Source: Bacteroidales bacterium (lineage in GTDB: Bacteria > Bacteroidota > Bacteroidia > Bacteroidales > Dysgonomonadaceae). From it: a DNA stretch of 6,498 bases. The notes beneath the pieces were generated by a model. That model did not search any database and had not been told where the DNA came from. It saw only the letters and a program-made list of their open reading frames with translations. The DNA is taken from contig JAAZLV010000018.1 in NCBI GenBank assembly GCA_012799155.1, positions 1-6,498 of the forward strand, in the 5' to 3' direction. Position numbers and translations under genes: made by a program. Below, in pieces: positions 1-5,390 of this stretch (positions are counted from its first letter, which is position 1; each line of letters starts with the position of its first letter).

Positions 1-737
1 CCGAATTCGATGAAGAGCCAATCTCCCTTTTTCATCATTGTCACAATCTTGGCAAATCGTCCGGCAGAGATAAACGTGTTTGCCGCCTCACCCGACTCGG
101 CATAATTGGCTACTGCAATTCTGTCGTTGAGAAAAAGAGGAAGCATCTGTCCCCATCCGCACCAGGGCTCATTGTCCTGATCGGTAACGGTTGAGTTTCC
201 GGCCAGAAAGAGGGTGGGAACCTCTGCTTTTTCAATCACTATCTCCCGTAGACCGGGACGTTTACCGTTGATCTCTAGGGTAAGTTTATCATCCCAGTTA
301 AGCTTTCCAATTTCACGGGGTTTGAGCTTGACTGACCGGTCTGCCGTGATGCTGGTATTGCGTATGTTTACCACAAATGAGCGTGTGATCATCGAGCCCG
401 CCTTGGTCTCTGCGTTGGCAAGCATCAGTCGCCGTGATTCGGATCGTATGGTTGTGTGGGTATCACGCCTCTGGTCACCCAGCACCACTTTGACCCGGTA
501 GTTACCCTCCGGCAGCTTCACAGAGAAGAAAAAGGGCTCCCCATCCGCATGTGAAGCAATAAGATCATACCCATAGGAGGAATCGTTGTCGTACAACGTA
601 GAACTATTCACTGTCTGATACCCCTCCTTGTTGCCGTCACCGAAGTAGAATCTGAATTCTTCTGCTTTTGCTTCTGCCATGGTGATGACCAAAAGTGTGA
701 ACACAATTAGGCAGCAGGATGATTTATATCTGTTCAT
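1..737 (-). CDS. CE12-type rhamnogalacturonan acetylesterase with N-terminal galactose-binding-like domain (3' end outside window)
   Basis: Only the first 245 codons are present; the frame is open from the ATG at 737 to base 1. Residues 1 to about 26 are a signal peptide (hydrophobic LIVFTLLVITM, cut near AEA-KA). Residues about 27-172 form a beta-rich domain like the galactose-binding fold found before agarase/YxiM-type esterases (FRFYFGDGN at 28-36, GNYRVKVVLGD at 78-88, LTLEINGKRPGLREIVIEKA at 152-171). The SGNH esterase begins at about 174: FLAGNSTVTDQ (177-187) holds the nucleophile S182, G216 in YAESGEAANTF is the second block, and LFIEFG (241-246) is the start of the block usually ending GHND, cut by the window edge. 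The Asp-His dyad is outside. The usual GDS reads GNS here, an Asn that I believe is common in Bacteroidota homologues. It probably deacetylates rhamnogalacturonan I galacturonate in the periplasm, but another acylated sugar is possible. The ATG at 678 inside the signal peptide is less likely. Confidence 0.89.
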   Translation of the reverse strand, partial: MNRYKSSCCLIVFTLLVITMAEAKAEEFRFYFGDGNKEGYQTVNSSTLYDNDSSYGYDLIASHADGEPFFFSVKLPEGNYRVKVVLGDQRRDTHTTIRSESRRLMLANAETKAGSMITRSFVVNIRNTSITADRSVKLKPREIGKLNWDDKLTLEINGKRPGLREIVIEKAEVPTLFLAGNSTVTDQDNEPWCGWGQMLPLFLNDRIAVANYAESGEAANTFISAGRFAKIVTMMKKGDWLFIEF

Positions 738-764
738 ATTAACAACGCTCAGATCGGCATTATA

Positions 765-1082
765 TTATGGCATATAGAAAAGTTCTTCCAGGGGGATCGA
801 TACGGGTGAGTTGTCCGGGTTGGTCTCCATGATGTCGGCCATGTAGGCCCACCATTTCTGTACGATCTCCAGCTGCCCCAAATCCTGTGAGGAGCCGTCG
901 CCTTCACTCTTTTGCACGGCAAACAGTACATTGGTCTCTTTGTCCCAGAAGATGGAATAATCTGAAACGCCTTCCTCTTTCAGCAATTCACGCATTTCAG
1001 GCCAGAGCGCATTGTGTCTTTTTTCGTACTCCTTTTCAAAACCCGGTTTCAGGTACATTTTAAATGCATTTCTTTTCATCAT
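765..1082 (-). CDS. rhaM: L-rhamnose mutarotase
   Basis: This 105-residue cytoplasmic enzyme interconverts the alpha and beta anomers of L-rhamnose, supplying the form used by rhamnose isomerase. It matches Escherichia coli RhaM (104 residues) along its whole length: EYEKRHNALWPEM at 18-30, with H23 equivalent to the catalytic His22; QKWWAYMADIM at 75-85; and the family signature NPDNSPVS at 88-95, ending in LFYMP. There is no signal peptide, unlike its neighbours. Two consecutive Met codons begin the frame (1082 and 1079) and either could be the start. It follows the GH105-CE12 gene after 87 bp and precedes the second esterase by 27 bp. Its place among backbone-degrading enzymes fits rhamnose being the released sugar. 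An A-rich stretch sits 16 nt before the ATG in place of an obvious Shine-Dalgarno sequence. Confidence 0.97.
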   Translation of the reverse strand: MMKRNAFKMYLKPGFEKEYEKRHNALWPEMRELLKEEGVSDYSIFWDKETNVLFAVQKSEGDGSSQDLGQLEIVQKWWAYMADIMETNPDNSPVSIPLEELFYMP

Positions 1083-1090
1083 GTCAGATC

Positions 1091-1110
1091 TTTATTTGTT
1101 TTTTTAATTT
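1091..1110 (-). promoter_or_regulatory. A-rich translation leader of rhaM
   Basis: On the minus strand this reads AAATTAAAAAAACAAATAAA and lies just before the rhaM ATG, with the run of seven A ending 16 nt upstream. No GGAGG-like site is visible. A-rich, unstructured leaders are the usual initiation context in Bacteroidota, so this supports the start at 1082. The 10-mer TAAAAAAACA is shared with the PL11 leader. Confidence 0.45.
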
Positions 1111-1126
1111 CAGAATTTGCATCAGG

Positions 1127-1161
1127 ACACCTCATTGCCAGCCATTTCATCCTGGCAGTGT
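1127..1161 (-). other. Imperfect intercistronic hairpin upstream of rhaM
   Basis: In the 87-bp gap between the GH105-CE12 stop and rhaM, the bases TGCCAG (1136-1141) and CTGGCA (1152-1157) can pair around a 10-nt loop. The stem can be extended by ACAC (1127-1130) with GTGT (1158-1161), leaving a 5-nt bulge on one side. On the transcribed strand the hairpin is followed by an A-rich stretch rather than a T-run, so it does not look like an intrinsic terminator of this operon. It could stabilise or mark a processing point in the mRNA, or be chance. Confidence 0.4.
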
Positions 1162-1169
1162 AACGGAAC

Positions 1170-3308
1170 CTATTGTTTGATCAATTGATTCAGTTGAAAG
1201 TCCGGAGTCGACCGAATGCCTTCAATCAATGTCTTGCCGAACAACAGCGCCCCTTCGCGGGAGGTGTGCACCCGGTCCTTGTAGAGTTCATTGGTTTGTT
1301 CTTTCCCCATCGCTTCACATTGGGTGGCGATGAGATCGTTCAGGTCAATGTAACGCACGCCCTCCTCTTCTGCCACCTCTTTCGACCACTTACCGTAGGT
1401 GTCGCTGTTGCGCAGCATTCTGTCACCTTCCCAACTATTACCGGGAGTATGTGACAGGACCACCGGTATCGCACCCCTCGCTTTGGCCTGACGGATGTAG
1501 AGACGCAGATAGTGTCCGTAGGTAAACACCTCTTCGTGACCACCATTTCTTTCCATAATCACCCATTGTGATTCATCGCCGATACCTTTCAGGGATGCCC
1601 TGGCTCTCCCGGTGTGTAATGGTCCCCCGTCGTTGTGTCCAAACTGGATGAAGAGGTAATCCCCTTCGCGGATGCCGCGGAGTACCTTGTCCCACAACCC
1701 CTCGGTGATAAAGGTGCGGCTGCTTCTTCCACCCAGGGCATGATTTTCCACAGTGACGCGTGTTGTGTCGAAAAATTGTTCAAAGAAAGAACCCCAGCCC
1801 CACTGGTCATTGTCGCCCTTTCCGCTGCCGTTCTTCACAGTGGAGTCTCCGATGAGGAAAAGCACGGGGTTATTTTTTTTCCTGCTACTGCCGGAGGTGA
1901 TCTGATCGGTGCGGCCTCCCAGACTGAAGATCGGTGCAGGCGTGGACTGCTCCTTCTGGTAGAACTGTACCGCATTGTCGTTCATTCGGGGAAAGAGGTT
2001 GTTCAGCAGGCGGATCATCTCCGCACCGGCCCAAATGACAGGCCCATAGCCATGTGCCGCATAGACGCTGGTGGGACGGCTGTAGTAAAAGGCGGGGTCG
2101 AATGCCATACCGGTACCCACGCAGGTACCTTCCACCTGTCCCTGCTGGTTGATCTTAGTAGCGACGGCATTCCAGCCGAGGGTGGCGACCGGCCCGTAGA
2201 TGACGGGACTGATCCATCCCTTGTTGATGGCTCGTGCGATTGCATAGACATAGATTGCTGTTGCGGATGTCTCCAGGTAGGAGTCGTTCCTGTCGAGCAG
2301 CTGATGCCAGAAGCCTTCGCCCGACTGCAGTGCGGCTAGGCCGCTGATATGCGATTTCAGGAGTTCAAGGATCCCGTCTCTTCCGGGGTGGCTTACTGGC
2401 AGTACGTCCAGCGTCTCCACCAGCGTGAGCAGCGCCCAGCCGTTAGCTCTTCCCCAGAAGAAAGCAGGTTGCCGGTCGGCTGCCTCTACCCATCCGTGGC
2501 GGAAGAGTCCTTTTTCTTTGACGTACATCTTTTCCCTGAAAAGTGAGATCTGCCTAACCGCCTCGTCGAAATAACGACTCTCACCGGTCAACGCACCCAT
2601 CTGAACGATTGCCGGGATGCTCATAAACATGTCATCAAGCCAGACAGTGTTCATTTGTGGTCGCTTCCGGGCAAAGGTGCCATCGTGCAGGCGGTATTCG
2701 TAGTGCATGATGTAGTTCATATAGTTGGCGATCACCGGTTCCAGCTCTAGCCCGGGTTCCATGCGTGATGCCTTGATCATGGCAGCACACATGGCACCTG
2801 CATCGTCGAGTGCCGCAGGCCGGAGAATTTGTCGCATCTGGGGATCGGAGGAGCCATAATCTCCCAGCACCTTCTCGAATGCCGGCCTGATCTCCGAAAT
2901 GAAGCGAAAGCGATCTGTCGCGTATGTTTTGTATCGCTCGTCACCGGTTACCTCCGCCGCTGTCAGCATGGCTGCGTAGGTGACCCCCCACTCGTAGCTC
3001 GAGAGACGGAAATCTCCTTTTTTCAATCCGCTATGCTGATCAATCTGATCGGTTTTTTTGATCACCTTCCCAGTTTGGTTGTTGACCAAAACAGCGGGCG
3101 TCACCTCTTGGAGATAGGCCAGAATGCGATCCAGATCCTGTTTGATGGTTTCCGTCTTCGGAACACCGTAAGGAGTGTTGTAGTCGGGTTCCATCAGGTG
3201 CAACGGGGTGTTAAAGTCGTTTGCTTGATCTTTATTGTTCTGTGCATGCAGGGGCAGCAGCGAAATAATCAATGAAAGCAAAATTGAAGTAAGAGCGTAT
3301 TTCTTCAT
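1170..3308 (-). CDS. GH105 unsaturated rhamnogalacturonyl hydrolase fused to CE12 rhamnogalacturonan acetylesterase
   Basis: This 712-residue protein joins two enzymes. Residues 1-23 are a signal peptide with a likely cut after LHAQ, so it is probably periplasmic. Residues about 45-440 are a GH105 (alpha/alpha)6 barrel, which hydrates and releases the 4,5-unsaturated galacturonyl end left by rhamnogalacturonan lyase. The VWLDDMFM motif (222-229) carries the Asp pair expected to include the catalytic acid, and FFWGRANGW (283-291) is the conserved active-site block. After a polar linker (about 441-480) comes a CE12 SGNH esterase: GDST at 487-490 (nucleophile S489), ALGGRSSRTF at 524-533, QFGHND at 555-560, and D678-x-x-H681 in DRVHTSREGA. 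All triad residues are present. The open frame extends upstream to 3458, but the ATG at 3308 is preferred because it starts the signal peptide and lies 5 bp after the PL11 stop; the longer frame would overlap PL11 by 145 bp. The close spacing suggests translational coupling. It ends with TAG. Confidence 0.94.
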   Translation of the reverse strand: MKKYALTSILLSLIISLLPLHAQNNKDQANDFNTPLHLMEPDYNTPYGVPKTETIKQDLDRILAYLQEVTPAVLVNNQTGKVIKKTDQIDQHSGLKKGDFRLSSYEWGVTYAAMLTAAEVTGDERYKTYATDRFRFISEIRPAFEKVLGDYGSSDPQMRQILRPAALDDAGAMCAAMIKASRMEPGLELEPVIANYMNYIMHYEYRLHDGTFARKRPQMNTVWLDDMFMSIPAIVQMGALTGESRYFDEAVRQISLFREKMYVKEKGLFRHGWVEAADRQPAFFWGRANGWALLTLVETLDVLPVSHPGRDGILELLKSHISGLAALQSGEGFWHQLLDRNDSYLETSATAIYVYAIARAINKGWISPVIYGPVATLGWNAVATKINQQGQVEGTCVGTGMAFDPAFYYSRPTSVYAAHGYGPVIWAGAEMIRLLNNLFPRMNDNAVQFYQKEQSTPAPIFSLGGRTDQITSGSSRKKNNPVLFLIGDSTVKNGSGKGDNDQWGWGSFFEQFFDTTRVTVENHALGGRSSRTFITEGLWDKVLRGIREGDYLFIQFGHNDGGPLHTGRARASLKGIGDESQWVIMERNGGHEEVFTYGHYLRLYIRQAKARGAIPVVLSHTPGNSWEGDRMLRNSDTYGKWSKEVAEEEGVRYIDLNDLIATQCEAMGKEQTNELYKDRVHTSREGALLFGKTLIEGIRSTPDFQLNQLIKQ

Positions 3309-3313
3309 CGACG

Positions 3314-5365
3314 TTATTGTTTTAAAAAGGTGATGGTGACATAATCTTTCAGCATTGCTCCCCTGTAGGTAACCTCCAGTCCGATCCTTTTCGGTTGACC
3401 GGGAGTTGTCTCTTTCCGGTTGATGGTGATTGTGGGGGTTGTTTCTCTGTTCGACCATCGATAGGTTTCGTAAGGCATGGCTGTTTGCAGTTTGATGCTG
3501 TCGGAGGTTGTTTCAATCTGATTTTCGGGGAATATCTTCTCCAGGTCGCTACCGAAGTAAAATCCCGGCTGTGTGGGTTGGTTGTATGCCACATTCTGGG
3601 TGGCTACGCTGATCCGGTAAACCGGCTCCAACATGAAGGTGTGAAAGCGGTAGTCGGTTTCATGGGGTGAGACATGGATGCGCAGGTTTTTGTTGTCCTG
3701 GGTTCTTAAAATCACCTCTTCCCGCCAGTCGCCTACTATATCGGCAGCCAGTACGGGAGTGGACTTGGTTCCGTTATTTCGTACACACTCGTCGCAATCG
3801 AAAATCACCTCTGCAATACCTTTCCCGGGGTTGTATTTGCTAATCTGTGTCCCATTGAGCAGCTCCCTGCTCAGGTCGCCGTCCCACCAGCAGGCCATGT
3901 TGACAGAGATACCATGGATGAGGGGGTTGATGACCTCACCCTTCATATTTCTGATTCCACCGGAAGCGAACGACCACATCTCCACCCCCCGTACGGTGGG
4001 ATCGATGTCGGCTGCCAGGGCGCGCCCCACATCAATGTTGCTTTTCACCTGAAATAGGACCTCACCGGTTGCGGCATCGCGAAAAGAAGAACCGTCGCGT
4101 TTGTTCTCGTGGCAGTCCCATACCTGCAGCTTGCGGCTGGAGGGATCAAATGCTGTGATGTGCATTGCGTCACCATGTCCCATCTCCGTGCTGTACAATC
4201 CGGTCCCATTGTCGTCGATGGTGCAGGAGCCGTAAATGATCTCATCGCGTCCGTCGCCGTCCACATCACCCACCCTGAGGTTGTGATTGCCCTGTCCGGC
4301 ATATTTCTCGTTACCCGGCTTGTCGGAATCGAATACCCACCGGTTTGTGAGCTCCCCGTTTCGCCAGTCGAATGCAGCCAGTACCGACCGGGTGTAATAA
4401 CCCCGGCACATCACCACGCTGGGGTATTCCCCATCAAGGTAGGCCACACATGCAAGAAACCGATCCGACCGGTTGGCTCTCGTGTCGCCCCACGCTGTCA
4501 GCTCTCCTCTTTCCGGGATATAATCGATTGTTTGCAATTCTTTGCCTGTAGCACCCTCAAACACTGTAAGGTATTCAGGTCCTGATAAGATTCTTCCCTT
4601 CTCGCTTCGGTAGTCGGCATTAGGGTCCCCAATCACCGTTCCGGTACCGTCTATTGTTCCGTCCCCTGTTTTGATGACCACTTCTGCTTTGTTGTCTCCG
4701 TCGAGGTCAAAAACAATGAACTGGGTGTAGTGAGCTCCGGCACGGACATTTCTGCCCAGGTCAATTCTCCAGAGTTGCTCCCCGTTCAGCCTGTAACAGT
4801 CCATATAAACATGTCCGGTGTAACCGTCGTGTGCATTGTCGTGTGCGTTGGAGGGATCCCATTTGAGGATGATCTCATATTCACCGTCGCCATCCACATC
4901 GCCTACGCTCGCGTCGTTGGCATGATAGGAGTATGGCTGACTGCTGGGGGTAACGCCATTGGGCGGAATGTTCAGGGGGATGTTGATGTATCCGTAAGGT
5001 GCATCCTCTTTTAATATTTGTTGTGCCGCTTTATAGTCTCCTTCTCCCTGAGAAGGAATGAGCCGCAGTTCATAGTTCAACTCTTTGCCTGCTGCATTCC
5101 TGTCAGTAAAAAAGGTGGCGTTTTGCAGCGGTTCACGGTTGATCTTTTGTCCATCCCGATACAAGTCGAATGCAATGTCCGGGGAATCGGAAGTAAGATA
5201 TCGCCAGGAGAGATGAACTGTATTCGGGTCTTCCCGTATCGCTACAAAACCACGTCCCAATTGTTCCTGCTTCAACCTTTGATAATTGTACGCCGGTTGT
5301 GCGAATATGCTCCCGGCAGCCAATATCAAAGTGCAGGCAAGACTGTATAGGTGTGTGAAATTCAT
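3314..5365 (-). CDS. PL11 rhamnogalacturonan lyase with C-terminal Ig-like extension
   Basis: This 683-residue protein cleaves the rhamnose-galacturonate backbone of rhamnogalacturonan I by calcium-dependent beta-elimination. A type I signal peptide ends near FAQ (residues 21-23). Residues about 24-120 form the N-terminal beta domain (GRGFVAIREDPNTVHLSWRY at 38-56). From about 125 to 607 comes the eight-bladed propeller, with calcium-binding motifs GDVDGDGEYE (155-164), DLDGDNKAE (220-228) and GDVDGDGRDE (366-375). NGTK at 531-534 and Y594 in NVAYNQP match, from memory, the substrate-binding NGTK and Tyr595 of Bacillus subtilis YesW. Residues about 608-683 are extra compared with YesW-like lyases of about 620 residues and contain YRWSN, typical of Bacteroidota Ig-like modules. 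The ATG at 5365 is chosen because it gives a signal peptide and follows an A-rich leader. The Cys at residue 11 precedes the hydrophobic core, so it is not a lipobox. Unsaturated products would feed the GH105 encoded 5 bp downstream. Confidence 0.96.
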   Translation of the reverse strand: MNFTHLYSLACTLILAAGSIFAQPAYNYQRLKQEQLGRGFVAIREDPNTVHLSWRYLTSDSPDIAFDLYRDGQKINREPLQNATFFTDRNAAGKELNYELRLIPSQGEGDYKAAQQILKEDAPYGYINIPLNIPPNGVTPSSQPYSYHANDASVGDVDGDGEYEIILKWDPSNAHDNAHDGYTGHVYMDCYRLNGEQLWRIDLGRNVRAGAHYTQFIVFDLDGDNKAEVVIKTGDGTIDGTGTVIGDPNADYRSEKGRILSGPEYLTVFEGATGKELQTIDYIPERGELTAWGDTRANRSDRFLACVAYLDGEYPSVVMCRGYYTRSVLAAFDWRNGELTNRWVFDSDKPGNEKYAGQGNHNLRVGDVDGDGRDEIIYGSCTIDDNGTGLYSTEMGHGDAMHITAFDPSSRKLQVWDCHENKRDGSSFRDAATGEVLFQVKSNIDVGRALAADIDPTVRGVEMWSFASGGIRNMKGEVINPLIHGISVNMACWWDGDLSRELLNGTQISKYNPGKGIAEVIFDCDECVRNNGTKSTPVLAADIVGDWREEVILRTQDNKNLRIHVSPHETDYRFHTFMLEPVYRISVATQNVAYNQPTQPGFYFGSDLEKIFPENQIETTSDSIKLQTAMPYETYRWSNRETTPTITINRKETTPGQPKRIGLEVTYRGAMLKDYVTITFLKQ

Positions 5366-5370
5366 ATGGT

Positions 5371-5390
5371 TAAGGTGTTTTTTTATTTTA
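5371..5390 (-). promoter_or_regulatory. A-rich translation leader of the PL11 gene
   Basis: The minus strand reads TAAAATAAAAAAACACCTTA; it starts with the TAA stop of the GH2 gene and ends 5 nt before the PL11 ATG. The seven-A run ends 12 nt from the ATG. There is no strong Shine-Dalgarno sequence. It supports the chosen start, and its position on the GH2 stop codon suggests that the two genes are co-transcribed. Confidence 0.45.

Noticed and set aside
1127..1161. Hairpin as an intrinsic terminator
   Set aside because: On the transcribed strand the sequence after the stem is A-rich rather than T-rich, and on the other strand no T-run follows either.
1635..2339. Long plus-strand open frame of 234 codons opposite the fusion gene
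   Set aside because: It lies wholly antisense to the GH105-CE12 gene, its Cys/Gly/Val-rich translation shows no family motif, and the opposite strand has a confident full-length gene. It is a codon-usage shadow.
3309..3458. Upstream extension of the fusion gene to an ATG at 3458
   Set aside because: It would overlap PL11 in another frame and put 50 polar His/Asn/Arg-rich residues before a clear signal peptide. The ATG at 3308 is the better start.
4109..4585. Plus-strand open frame of 158 codons opposite PL11, and similar ones at 4730-5350
   Set aside because: They are antisense to well-conserved propeller blades with calcium motifs, and have no recognisable domains or leaders.
5331..5342. 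Possible lipobox (SLAC) in the PL11 signal peptide
   Set aside because: The Cys is residue 11 and comes before the hydrophobic core, so it cannot be the lipidation site. Type I cleavage near FAQ fits.
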